Assembly (NCBI RefSeq): GCF_000208745.1
Contig: NC_030855.1
Span: forward strand, 3,037,950 to 3,101,949
Length of the DNA stretch: 64,000 nt
Direction of reading: 5' to 3'
Origin: Theobroma cacao
Taxonomy: Eukaryota > Streptophyta > Magnoliopsida > Malvales > Malvaceae
Shown: positions 36,895 to 48,970 of the stretch, one piece after another
Layout of the letters: every line of letters starts with the position of its first letter
Position numbering within the stretch: the stretch's first letter is position 1
Program-made: the position numbers and the translations under genes
The notes under the pieces: generated by a model
What the model saw: the letters and a program-made list of their open reading frames with translations, nothing else
The model's database searches: none
What the model was told of the DNA's origin: nothing

Positions 36895-39800
36895 TTAACC
36901 TTTAAATAAATATAGATATTCTACTTGTATCTCCTCTTCTAGATCCCAAGTCGCCTCTTCTACCGAGTGTTTTGCCATAATACTTTCACTAAAGCGATGT
37001 CCTTAAAGCGAAGCCTTTTTACTTGACAGTCCAATATAGCTACATGCTGCTCTTGGTATTTCAACCCATCTTCCAACAGTATCGTATCATGTTGTATCAC
37101 ATGTGAAGGGTCTTGAACATATTTTCTGAGCATGGATACATGAAACACTGGATTAACCCCTTCAAAATCTGATGATAATGCCAATCGATAAGCAACAGTT
37201 CCTACGCGTTCCAGTATTTCAAACAGGCCAATATATCAAGGACTGAGTTTGCCTTTCTTGCCAAATCTTCATACTCCTTTACATGGTGACACTTTTAGAA
37301 ACACATGATCACCTACTTCGAACTCTAGGGGCCTGCATCTATTGTAGGCATATGACTTTTGTCTACTTTGAAAGGCCAACATTTGTTCTCGAATTATTTA
37401 TACTCTTTCCACTACTGCTTGTACCATCTTCGTCCCCAATAATTTTCTTTCTCCAACTTCTAACCACCCAATGGGTGACCTACACTTCAGCCCATACAGT
37501 GCCTCAAACGGCGCCATATTGCCCATTGACTTTCGATTCGATGCATCAGCTACGACATTCGCCTTGTTGGGACGTAGAGTATCATACAATCATAGTCTTT
37601 CAACAATTTCATCCACCTACGTTGCCTTAAATTTAGATCTCGCTGTTGAAATATATACTTCAAACTTTTGTGATCCGTATATATTTCACATGTTTCCCCG
37701 TACAAATAATGCCTCCATAATTTTTAAGGCAAACATGATCGTTGCCATCTCCAGATCATGTGTAGGATAATTTTGTTCATGCCTCTTAAGTTGTCTTGAG
37801 GCATAAACGATAACTCTACCATGCTGCATCAATACACATCCTAATCCAACCCTCAAAGTATCACAATAAACAATGTAGCCCCTGGATGCACATGGCAGAC
37901 TTAATAGGGGTGCGAAAGTCAAACAAGCTTTTAATGTTTGGAAACTATATTCACAAGCCTCTAACCATTCAAATTTTACTCCCTTTTGAGTTAACCTTGT
38001 TAGCGAATAGGTTATCTTAAAGAAATCTTTCACAAATCGTCGATAATACCCAGCCAATACTAGAAAACTCTTGATTTCCATAACTGTCGTAGGTCAGCCC
38101 AATTCTCAATTGCCTCAACTTTATTGGGATCTGCTTGTACTCCATCCTTAAATACAATATGTCCCAAAAAACCAACACTACTCAACCTAAATCGCACTTA
38201 GAAAATTTCGAGTACAATTTATGCTCCCGTAGGGTCTGTAGCACGATCCTTAAATGTTGTGCCTGCTCTTCCCAACTTCTAGAGTATATTAGAATGTCAT
38301 CAATAAAGATGACCATAAATCTATCCAAGTATGCTCGGAACACTCTATTCATCAAGTCCATGAAAGCAGCAGGGGCATTCATCAATCCAAAAGACATCAT
38401 CAAAAATTCATAATGTCCATACCTCGTATGGAATGCGATTTTGGGTATATCCTCTTCCCTGATCCTTAATTGATGATATCCAAACCTTAAATCAATCTTC
38501 GAAAAGCATTGAGCCCCTTGCAGCTGATCAAACAAATCATCAATTCTGGGAAGTGGATATTTATTTTTGATCGTAACTTTATTAAGCTACTGGTAATCTA
38601 TACATAGCTTGAGACTACCATCTTTTTTCTTTACGAACAGCACTAGTGCTCCTCAAGGTGACACACTCGGGGCGAATAAAGCCCTTGTTAATTAAATCTT
38701 GCAGTTGTTCCCTTAACTCCTTTAACTCTGCCGATGCCATTCAGTACGGAGGCATCGATATTGGTTGTGTTTCTAGAATCAAATCAATACGAAATTCGAT
38801 TTCCCTTTCGGGAGGTAATCCAAGCAACTCTTCTGGAAACATATCTACAAATTCATTTACTACAGGTGTAGCTTCTAAATTTCCTTCTTCACTCTGTACT
38901 TCTCTAGTAATTGTAGCCATCAGACAATCAACCAAATGGTTGCTGTGACCATAAATTACAAATAACGGCTCTCCAGGAAATTTAAACTTCACCAATTTGC
39001 AATAACAATCTACATTAGCGTAGCAAGACACCAGCCAATCTATTCTTAGTATCACATCGAATCCCAGTGTTATCATTAACACTAAGTCCACCCAAGTGTC
39101 CCTATCTTTAATCTGGACCACACAAGAACGAAACACATACTTCGTAACATACGATTCTTCCAACGGGGTGGTTTCTACTAACGGTTCATCCATATATTCA
39201 TAGTGCTTGCCTAATTTACGCATGAAATTTGAAGACACAAAGAATGGGTGGATCCTGGGTCAACTAAAACTGATGCTTTGTAATAACAAATGAAAAGATT
39301 ACCTATTACCACTACATTCGAGACATGAGCATTTTGTGGTGTCAAAGTGAACACTTTAGCTTGTCCTCCTCCAAAAGCACCTTGTTGAGTTAACCCTACC
39401 GATCTACCTTGTGACAAGGAAGTTACCCTTTTTCCTTTATCCCTCTTGACATTTTTAGTTGGTGCGGTAGTAAAATTGGGTCGTATTAAGTCATGAGTCA
39501 TTTCCTGGTTATGTCTATAGGTAGGACAATATGACCAATTCCCCCACACTCATAACAGAACTCCGTCATCTAGTTACATGGCCCTGTATGAATCTGACCA
39601 CAAAAAGTGTAGAAAGGACCCCACTGACCACTCTGTCTAGGATTTGATTAGTCATCCCATTGCTCATAGCCCGTCTGTAATTAATCCCACGAAAATCACT
39701 ACTGCGTGGGGGACTACGAAACTAAAAATTTCTTCTTTGATTTGGTGGACTAGAGAATGCTAACCCTCTGAGTAAGTTACCATCCCTTCGACTTGGTTGT

Positions 39801-40795
39801 CCAACTATATTAGCATCTTTACCCCTACTGGGGTCTTTGTATCTGGAAGATCCTTCACCTCGATTTCTTTTACTCCTTTCTCTTTCCACCCCAATCTCTT
39901 TACGTTTCGCCTTAATTTTCCTAGCAACATCAACTACTTTGGGGTAGGATGTAAATATCTGAGAGACTAGAATTCTGTATATTGGCCAATGTAACCCCTT
40001 AATGAACTTCTTAATCCTCTCCCTTTCAGTTTGAACTAGATACGGGGCATATCTTGACAACTGAGTAAATTGGATGTCATAATCTGATACTGTCATCCCA
40101 AGCGCCTATATTAAAGTTTCAAACTCCTGTGCCTTAGCTTCTCTCACGCTTTCAAGTAGAAATCTATCCATGAAAGCTTGTGTGAATTCTTCCTAAATAA
40201 GTGGAGTAGAACCAAGAGGTCTACAGCACTTGAGCGTAGCGAACCATATCTGCATTGCTTTTGTCAATCTAAAACCTGTCAACTCAACTGCCCCACGACT
40301 AAAACAACCCAACGCAGTACAAATTTTATCTATCTCATCTAAAAATACTTGTGGGTCCTCTGTTGATTTAGCACCCGAAAAGGAAGGGGGTTTCAATTTC
40401 ATAAAATCACCTAGAGTCACCATGACATTTCCTCGATTTTTTTCCTCATAAGGTTGATAATCTGAATCTTTAAAACTAGAACCCATTGTTTCATTTGGTT
40501 AATACACTCTCTATCTCCTAAACTCTGCAAACTCCGGGGTTAACCCTCGTAATCCAGCCGCTATCTCCTCTAAGGTGGCAGTGGATACCTCAGGATAATC
40601 ACCTCCCATATCCCCAGAACTGGTACCGACTCTCTTCTCACTGGAACTTTGACTACTTTGAGGCCCGACGATTCAACCTCTAGGTCCACCTCTCCGACTG
40701 CTCCTAAAGAAAGATGGATGTGGTCCCTCTATAGTGTCATCTGGGGCATTAAACCCTCTCATTCCTCTTAAGGCGGCCTGAGTTCTAGGTGGCAT
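36895..40795 (-). pseudogene. Gypsy gag-pol polyprotein, integrase deleted, inactivated
   Basis: Starts at ATG 40795 (MPPRTQAALRGMRGF). Retrotransposon Gag lies at 39720-40490 (FLDEIDKICTALG, AQEFETL, YDIQFTQLSRYAPYLV). A Cys-rich knuckle relic is near 39545-39600. Protease at 39240-39330 has VDPGSTHS, the DPG form common in plant gypsy proteases. RT at 38180-38740 shows [28 protein letters not shown] and FIDDILIYS; RNase H at 37690-38080 shows [16 protein letters not shown]. At about 37530 the frame jumps from [10 protein letters not shown] straight to NMAPFEALYG, so about 250-300 residues with the integrase zinc finger and catalytic core are missing. The chromovirus-type tail remains (VFHVSMLRKYV, VEEATWDLEEEI) and ends at 36895. 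Many stops add to the loss. Confidence 0.87.
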
Positions 40796-40995
40796 CTCAG
40801 TACCTATATAGTAACAAACACCCTTCAAATAACTAATAAAAATTATTAATAAAGGTGGCTTACTAAGATTAGGGAGTTTCATGTAGCCTCCTATCCATAA
40901 TCCATGCTGTAATCATGAACCATGAATAAGACTCTACACTACCCATGACACTCCGCTAACAACACAAGAAATCTTAGAACTTTTTTAAACCTAGG

Positions 40996-41007
40996 GCTTT
41001 GATACTA
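40996..41007 (-). other. Gypsy primer binding site (degenerate iMet)
   Basis: The minus strand reads TAGTATCAAAGC four bases after the LTR end, matching the plant iMet primer site TGGTATCAGAGC at ten of twelve positions. Confidence 0.65.
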
Positions 41008-41751
41008 ACATTGTAGTGACCCCACCTAAACCGCTATCGGCGTCCGAGACTTCTATGAAATTTCGTCAAGTCCCGAATAAGCCTCATTTGAAATTTTTGT
41101 TAGATTCATTAAATAAACATTCATGTCTAAAAGTTAACAATATTTTTTAACATCTAGCAATTTCGTTCTAACACAACCTTAAACAGCAGAGCGATTCGAA
41201 GCGAGGTTAGGAGATGCCTTTACCTACTCTACGGTGGTCCGTTTGCACCAATGATTACACATTAGACTGATCTCTATATGTAAAAAGGGGCAATAAGAGA
41301 GGTGTGAGTCTTATAGATTCAGTGATCATCATCGACCTTGTGAGTAGGCGAGGAGGGGAAACAAACATAAAGGTGGAATGTTTATAAATCTAAGAGTAAG
41401 CGTAGAAAATACATTTCATAAAACTGAGAGATTTTGTTTTTATACCTTCTAATTCTTAAAAATAATAATTCACAAGTAAACATATATGAAAACAGGTGCA
41501 TTTAAGGTACTAGAAAATCTTTTAACCCCGACATTCAGTCAACATTAAATTCAATGACAAGTGAAAAATGAAGAGTCTCAAATATAAAAAGGCGAAATAA
41601 TTGATCACCAATGAATATGTAAATTTCACTTGCCATTAAATAAAAATTTTCAAGTGTTAATGTCATGCATAGTGAAATAAAAATCCACAAGTGAGCATTA
41701 TCTTAGAGTAAGTTTAGTATAGCCCTTAGGCTTACTCTCTCAAATATCATC

Positions 41752-42050
41752 ACCTACTCGTGGGAACTGCCCATGCACCATATATAAATCAGGGCTTCAA
41801 GTCCCCCTTTACCTACTCGTGGGAACTGCTCACGCCACCATATATAAATCGAGGCTTCAGGTCCCCCTTTACCTACTCTTGAGAACTGCCCACGCCATCA
41901 TATATAAATCGAGATTTCAGGTCCCCCTTTACCTACTCGTGGGAACTGTCCATGCCACCATATATAAATCGGGGCTTCAAGTCCCCCTTTACCTACACGT
42001 GGGAACTACCCACTCCACCTAATATAAATCGGGGCTTCAGGTCCCCCTTT
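41752..42050. repeat. 60-bp tandem repeat in Gypsy LTR, five copies
   Basis: Units start at 41752, 41811, 41871, 41931 and 41991. One unit has lost a base; the others have period 60. Same unit as 35572-35751. Confidence 0.93.
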
Positions 42051-42624
42051 TTAAATCAAATATCAATAATTGACAATTACTACTTGTGCACAAAGACCAC
42101 ACTTGACCTGATGTGGTAACAGGTCCTACCCAGCATATCTCAATCACATTCAAATGACAATCATTGTAATTTAATGCATTTGCAAAACATAATAGTTTGT
42201 ACACAATATAATCACAAATCAATGTTGTGCAAACTTTATCTCAAAGCATGGTATATTTACCAAATCAACATGCTAAGTGAAATAGATAATTTATCATCAA
42301 ATTATATGAATAATTACAAAAGGCCATTGGCCTAAACATCACACAAACTTGCAAGGTATAATTTTGAAGTGCAAAGCCAATCAGAGGTTTATTTCCCCGT
42401 ATTGAAAACCTTGTAGATATATACTTATGTATAATATAAAAAAAATTAAAATCCTTGATTTCAATCACAAACAACCTAGGGTTTTCTACCAACTCATGCT
42501 TTCCACAATTTCGTCAACCATCAAATGTAACATACATAATATATTTATCGGGATATAGTTTTAAAATTTAGCACCCACTCACCTCACAATAGCGAGACGC
42601 TACTTCGTTATTGGTTCATGCGTA

Positions 42625-43110
42625 TATCTAGCTATTCCATTTTTTCCTGTTTCTTCCTTTTTCTTTCTTGTTTTTGTTTTTTTTCCTTGCTACCGGTCTT
42701 CTTTCCTACCGACGCTTCTCTTTCTCTTTTTCCTTCTTCCTTTCTCTTCTTCTTCTTTCTCTTCCGGCACCGTCACTGCTCCCTCTCTCTTTCTTCTTCT
42801 TTTCTTTCTTTTTCCTTCGTTCTCCTTCTTTTCCTTGACGTCGTTACTCCCTCTCTCTTTCGTTTTCTTTTTCTTTACTCCCTCTCTCTTTCTTTTTCTT
42901 TCTTCTTTCTTTTTCTCTTTCTTCTTTCTTTTTCTTTCTTGTCTTTTCTCTCTTTTTCCTTCCCTTTTTGTCGGCTTGACTTTTCTTTTTTTTTTCTCTC
43001 TTCTTTTTTCCTTGCCCCTTTTTTGGTCGAGCACCCTCTTTTCTTCTTCTTTTTCTTCTTTCTTTTCTCTTCTCTTTTGTCTTTTTCGTTCTCTTTTTCT
43101 CTTCACATGC
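42625..43110. repeat. Pyrimidine-rich tract in Gypsy LTR (second copy)
   Basis: The counterpart of 36330-36785, with the same C/T-only character and many length differences, as expected for slippage-prone sequence. Confidence 0.9.
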
Positions 43111-43148
43111 CGGTCCCTACCTTTTCTTTAAATGAGAAAGGTGTTACA

Positions 43149-44144
43149 ACTTGTAGCATCAAAATCCAACCACTAATCTTTACTTTTAATGGAATCGACA
43201 ACCATATTCAATTCTGTTAGTATTCCAGTATTCATTGTAGAAACCATGGCAACCAATTCCTTGACAACCTCTTGTAGTATGATTGCTTTTTAAGGATTTT
43301 TAAAACCAAAATTCTTTCCTACCTTTCTTGATCTGCACTCATTAATCATATGGCCTTTTTTTCCACAATGGAAACAATTTATATTTTTCTTATCTTTTTA
43401 TATTAAAGGCTTGTCTTGAAACTTTCACTCTAGATGACTTGGATTTCGTAAAATTCTTTCCAAAATTATTGGAATTTTGACTCACAAGTCCATATTTGAA
43501 TAAAATGGTGAAATAGTGCATCATAAGCATGTGTTTCACATTTTATTTGTCTCTGAGTCATGAATTGTTCTATTAATAAAGACTTCATAGAATGCAGATA
43601 CTTTTTTTTTGTAATTTTTCCAACATTAATGCAGTTTAGAAAGAATTGCACCTATTTGTAATGCATCAAGAACCTTAACTTCAAGGTCTTTTAGTTTTGA
43701 AACTAAAACTTGTAATTCATGTACTTGATCCATGATAGGTATATTGTCATTTATCTTAAACTCAAAATATTTTAAAGACAAAAGTTTGTCAGTATCTTGT
43801 TTTTTGTTCTTGTAAGTAGTTTCCAATGCTGCCTAAATTTCCTTTAGAGTCTTTCGATTGGAGTAGAGATCATATAGATGATCTGTCAAAGTATTTAAGA
43901 TATGTCCGCGACATATCAGTTCATTTTGTTCACTTTTTTTTTTTTACCTTTTGTGTATCAAAGTCTTCATTAGTCGGTTTTGGAAGTGCAATAAGACTCG
44001 AATTCAAAACATAATAAACCTTGAAGGTTGTGAGAAAAAACACCATATTATCCCTCCAGCGGTTGAATTGGTTGCATTAAACCGATCAAGTTTGATGAAT
44101 TCTTGATTCATAAGTTGAAATCTTGAATTTGGATTAAATTGCAT
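43149..44144 (-). pseudogene. Copia-4 Gag region, inactivated (part 2 of 2)
   Basis: The 5' part of the Copia-4 frame, restarting directly after the Gypsy target duplication. ATG at 44144 (MQFNPNSRF). Gag (UBN2-type) follows, with FFLTTFKVYYVL near 44010-44040 and a CCHC knuckle reading CFHCGKKGHMINEC near 43350-43385. Repeated stops and frameshifts are present. The Gypsy element entered between this part and the pol part, near the Gag/protease boundary. Confidence 0.75.
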
Positions 44145-44165
44145 TGAAAAAAACTCTTAAAAATT

Positions 44166-44546
44166 ATTAAAAAAATAGTATAAGCAAAAAGGAGAAAGGC
44201 TTGAGGCATGTTGTAACACACTATCTTTTAAAAGTTATTATCTACTATAAGTTGTATCCTACATACAATAAGCCTATTGTAAATGTTTTAAATGATAAAG
44301 TTTGGTTTGAAAGTATGGTCTTTTTATAAACACTAAAAGGTTGTGTCTAATTTGTTTCAATAGACGTGTCTTGTTAAGTTTCAAGAGATATGTCTATTGA
44401 AAATACTGAATAATTAATCAATGTGTTTTAACAATTGTGTTTGGAAACACTTCTTTATATTTAAAAGTCAAGTCTTAATATGAATAATCACTTAATTTGT
44501 ATAATCATATTTGAACAAGACTTCTTATATTATAAACTATCTAACA
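44166..44546 (-). repeat. Copia-4 LTR (5' LTR, right)
   Basis: An LTR of about 381 bp ending CTAACA. Its left end is eroded (ATTAAAAAAATAG where the partner has TGTTAGAAAATAG). No iMet primer site is recognisable next to it. Flanking 5-mers CAAAA (30935-30939) and AAAAA (44547-44551) are compatible with a mutated target duplication. Confidence 0.78.
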
Positions 44547-44683
44547 AAAAAATCAAAGGCCAACAAATGTGTCAACTGTCAAAAGTAAGATAACCATCAC
44601 CTATGGAAAAGTCATCATATCCTCTAGAACAGTAGTGTTAGAGTTATTAACTTCAGCTTCATCAGTGATCATTAGGGGCTTAC
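44547..44683 (-). mobile_element. LINE-3 segment 2
   Basis: 137 bp between the Copia-4 LTR and solo LTR 1. On the minus strand it continues the frame coming from 47793 after the CTTAC duplication is removed, and it ends with a stop near 44600. It is assigned to LINE-3 by position and continuity, not by a strong motif of its own. Confidence 0.5.
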
Positions 44684-47600
44684 TGTCACGACCCGAAACC
44701 TCCCTCAATCCCATGACAATCGTCGCGACGTCCCGATTGACACTCATTATCCGGAATGCCAACCGGAACCCCGCAAGGCTTACATATCAGTTTCTTTCCT
44801 TTCCTGTGAGCAATCATTGTTAAATATCGAGTTTTTAGAGAATATATACTATTTTAGATAAAAAACAATCAAAATAAAATTTTTGCCACACAAGGGTATT
44901 TTGGTAATTTTTTTCTCAAAAATTTCGAAACTGGCTAAAACGTAATATACAAGTACAAAACACATAATTCATATTCAAAATGAGTTTAAAAGTCTAAAAT
45001 CTTCATTTAAAACGAAATTACGGTTATTTGAATATAATAAGAAAATAAAAGAAATATTAAGGAAAATATTCTATTTTCTTATAAAACAATATTTATAGAG
45101 TTATACGTGAATAATTTTTATAGCGTAAAAGCTAAATAAATTTATACATACTGAAATACAGTAAGCCAAAATATTTAATTTAATTTACAATAACAAGAGG
45201 GCCCCCGAATAAACAAAAGTAAAGAGGACTGTGAACCTACGGTTTGGAAAATGCAGATCCAATGGTAGTCCTCGATGAGATCAGCTATCTACAGTCTATA
45301 CTGAACCTGAAATGGGTGGAAAGGAGTTGGGTGAGATTTTGCAATCCCAATGAGTAAACAGACATTATCATAAATATCTAAAGGCGAGTAAAATGGAGGC
45401 AAGTTTAAACAACAAATTTCAACCCATTTCATAATGTTTTCAATTTATTTCTTAAACCATAAAATATTTGTAATTTACCAAAACAGTTGTTAAGGCTTAT
45501 GTCTTTTATTAAAACAAGGCTCAAGCCAAAACTAATCCTCGGGGATACCTTGGCCGAGGCATCTAACCGAGTCCGCCAAGGGTGTTAAAATATTCACACG
45601 TGAAACACATTTTTATTTTTAAAACCAGCCGTTCCTTGGCGTTGGCCGAGTTACACATTCACGTGGGGGTTCGACGTGAAGTGAGCTCTAATACTACCCC
45701 GGGAGTTACCCTCCTCGCCTCTACAACCGGAGTAACTATATAACTGGGTTTACCGTGCCCCTCTAATAGGCAGTCCACGGAAACCCGTCACTGCAGTGAC
45801 TAACCCACCAATTTTAATAAAATTTCGACAGTATAACGTGGCTTTTATTTATTTATCCAGCCTGCATAGTAAAACCAACTTACATAAATTTCCCAATGCA
45901 TTCACAAAATATAGCCACATATACTCATTTCTCATAAGCCATTCCTAGGAAAATATATATTTTTCAAGTCAATTTGCAGCCTCCAATTACTCAATTTCAT
46001 AATCAATACAATATATTTTTATTTGTCACATTTATTCCTAAAACATCAAAAATCCCGTTTTAATCTCGTTCTCATTTCATAAAATACATAAAGGGCATTT
46101 AAAATAAACTCTAGATAATTTACAATAATAATAAGTTTACTCACCGTTTGTACAAACTAAAAGCTTTCTAAGCGCCCCGATCACTACTCGTCGGGTACGA
46201 CTTCTTTGCCTTTTCCGGAAGGCTCTCCTCCTAGACACATTACAAAAATTTACACAATTCATCACATTGATGCTAAATCACTATATAATTAACTTAAATC
46301 CTATACTAATGCATGGTATGAAATGCAATAGCCTAAAACGGCTTAAACGCGGTATTAACCTATTTTTGGCACTTTGCCCGATAAATTGCTAACGCGCTCC
46401 ATTTTAGCTCTAAATCATCCCATTCTCTCTCCAACATTTCTAACCATTAAATATCAGCCAATAACCTTCTAAAAACAACAAAATCAGCTCACTCCCTTCC
46501 TTGGAAAATTCGGCCAAAAATGGGACATTAACTCGGTTAATTTTCTACTTTGTTTTTCTATCACGTTTAATCGTTTTTCATCATTTTCTCTTCATTTCCC
46601 TTAGAATAAAATCAATTCATCATCATTGTACAGCATTGAGCATCCAGCCAAGAGTGGGTATTGTGAAAATTTAATGATTTCTTGCCCAATTTAATTTCTA
46701 AACACATTTAACTAACTAAAACTATCAATTTAACTAAAAATCAAAACCTAAAAATTTCAATTTCTCTCCCCTAGAATTTCGTCCAGCCCTTGATATCACT
46801 TTTTGATCTCTCTCCTCAAGCATGCTAAATGGAAATAAAGGCATAGGAAAGGTAGAAATCAAGCTAAAATCGAAAAATCTTACCGTTAGACGCGTAAACG
46901 GTCGAAAACCGCGAATTTCCCTTTGAATTTTCTTGTTTCTCTTTGGTTTTTCTTTTTTTCTTCCTTTCCTCTCTATTTCCTCTCTTGTTCTTCCTTATGG
47001 CCGGCCAGCACTTAAAATTTGGGTTTAAATGGGCTGACTTTTCATTAAAATAATATTATATCATTAAAAAATGCCACATGTCACTTTCCCATTGGCCCAT
47101 TTTTAAAATTTCATCCATTTGTTTCCAAATTTTCACCATACACTTGTCTCATATATTCATAGCTTAGATAAAATTCTCAGACTCATCCAAAGTCTCGGTG
47201 GAGTAATTTTTGAAATTTACACTTTTGCCCCCGTAAAAGTCAAAAATTACATTTTTGCCCCAAAAATTGCAAAATTGCCCATAGACATATTTTTCCATCC
47301 CTTATACTCATACAATTCCCCAATTTGTCAAATTTGATCTAAATTCTCTCAGAATCTCAAATTTTGTCCGTGAGTTGTAAAATTACGATTTTGCCCCTAC
47401 ACTCCAAAAATCACCAGAACTAAACTTTTCACTTCCTATCATTAAATTCTACTCCAAATAGTTAATCTTGGTCAAAAAATTCACTCCATGATCAAATTAT
47501 TATCCTAGGTGGCAAAAATGAGGATTTTGCCCTTGAATATCAAATTTCTAATTTTACCCCAAATGAACTCTCGAACTCAGAACAATCATATTTAGTCATT

Positions 47601-47787
47601 CCTGGACTATAAAATATTAAATTTCAACCTACAATTCCTATTTGAACTAGTTCGAGGTTAAATCAATTCAAGTGTACCGTTAGGTACGATATCGGGTTTC
47701 GCCTTTTCTTAGGTGCTTTCCTAGCATAATAATATGTTACTCAATGCATGTATGTCATGACATGTATTTATAGGGTCAGGTTTTACA
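44684..47787 (-). repeat. Solo LTR 1 (3.1 kb, minus orientation)
   Basis: On the minus strand it runs from TGTAAAACCTGACCC (47787) to GGGTCGTGACA (44684) with perfect flanking duplications CTTAC (44679-44683 and 47788-47792). It contains no gag or pol sequence. The TG/CA ends and 5-bp duplication identify an LTR left by recombination between the two LTRs of a full element. It belongs to the same family as 48971-52291, which lies in the opposite orientation. Confidence 0.85.
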
Positions 47788-48970
47788 CTTACTAACAGTC
47801 CAAAGTAAGTCATGAGCTCTAAACTTTCCTTCCCTAGCATGGGCATTGGCCTCTTCATTAGTTGAGCGTGGAATGTGATTAATAACCCAATGAAATAATC
47901 TACCCAACAATTTATGGATTTTGATAATAAGACTTCTCATGCGCCAAGGAACTTAAGAGGGTTGGTTGACCCATTTCACTACATTACACAAGTCACTCTC
48001 AAAGATAAGGGGACAATTGTGTCACCATTTAGAAACAACATTGATCAGAATGGCTTCCTTGATGGTGAGAAGTTTAGCCATATTATAGTCCAAAATGCCA
48101 ATAGCCTTAAAGAAGAGAACAAGTGTGTCTCTGTTTTCATTTTTAAGCAAACCTCTAATTCTTGAATCTCCAGGGCACCCATGAGAAGAACTTTTCATAT
48201 TAAACTTAAGCCGCCCCTATTATGGTTTCTCTTAGTCAATGTTTTTTAAGGCTTCTGACACTTTTTTGGAACAACACCCTCATTTGGAAATCTTGCAAGA
48301 TTATGAATAGAGAGATTAAAGTCTGGCCATTTTGCATTCAACCACCATACAACTCTGACCTTGATTAACTCAAAAATCTATTTGTCGTTCCATTCTTTTC
48401 CTTTAAAGACAACCTCATTCTTCTCGATCCAAATAGCCCATATAATGGCATACCATGCCATTGTCCAAATCAATTCATTACACAAGAAAGAGGCAAAATG
48501 AAACCAAGAGAGGAAACAAATCATTCGATCTCGATAAAGCACCCAACAGACACCCTAAAAAGCTGCCCACTACTACCATAACGTCCAAGTATAATCACAA
48601 GCAAAGAAAATATGGCCAATGGTTTCAGCTTCCATTTTGCATGAAAGGCAAGTTATTGATTGTTCATTGAGAATGCCCTTTCCAACTAGGATATCTTTGA
48701 CAGGAAACCCTCCATTAACAAGTTGCCAATAGAAAACATTAACTTTATACAGGGCAAGTCCGACCCAGATAAATTTCCAAAAATTAACACTAATGGTATT
48801 AGAACATAACACATGTGTGCAGAAAAATCCAGAGGAATACTTACCACTGGGACTACGTTTCCAAATTAGCATATCATCAAAGTTTCTACCAATGACTTAG
48901 CTCTCTAAAGTGGCATTAAAACTATCTCATTGCTCCCTTTCCCAACCCAATATACTTCTTCTTAGCTAAA
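47788..48970 (-). pseudogene. LINE-3 segment 3: zinc-binding and RNase H region
   Basis: The minus strand begins LRRSILGWEREQ (48950) and runs into the zf-RVT domain (FWKFIWVGLALYKVNVFYWQL, CLSCKMEAETIGHIFFAC, 48575-48790), then AWYAIIWAIWIEKNEVVFKGKEW near 48400-48460. RNase H-like sequence reaches down to 47793, where ESLELMTYFGLLV is cut by solo LTR 1. It contains stops and frameshifts. Its upstream continuation is 52292-53482 once solo LTR 2 is removed. Confidence 0.78.

Larger units (their letters stand above)
41012..43148 (-). repeat. Gypsy LTR (5' LTR, right), 2.1 kb
   Basis: A 2137-bp LTR, TGTAGTGACC...GTGTTACA, paired with 34822-36828. Most of the 130-bp length difference comes from two extra 60-bp repeat units. 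Substitutions are common (about one in ten to fifteen bases in the first 100 bp), so the insertion is not recent. Confidence 0.92.

Noticed and set aside
42618..43220. 200-codon Ser/Phe/Leu-rich ORF
   Set aside because: Same pyrimidine tract artefact in the second Gypsy LTR.
47914..48165. Plus-strand 83-codon ORF
   Set aside because: It lies opposite the LINE-3 RNase H region and shows no domain of its own.
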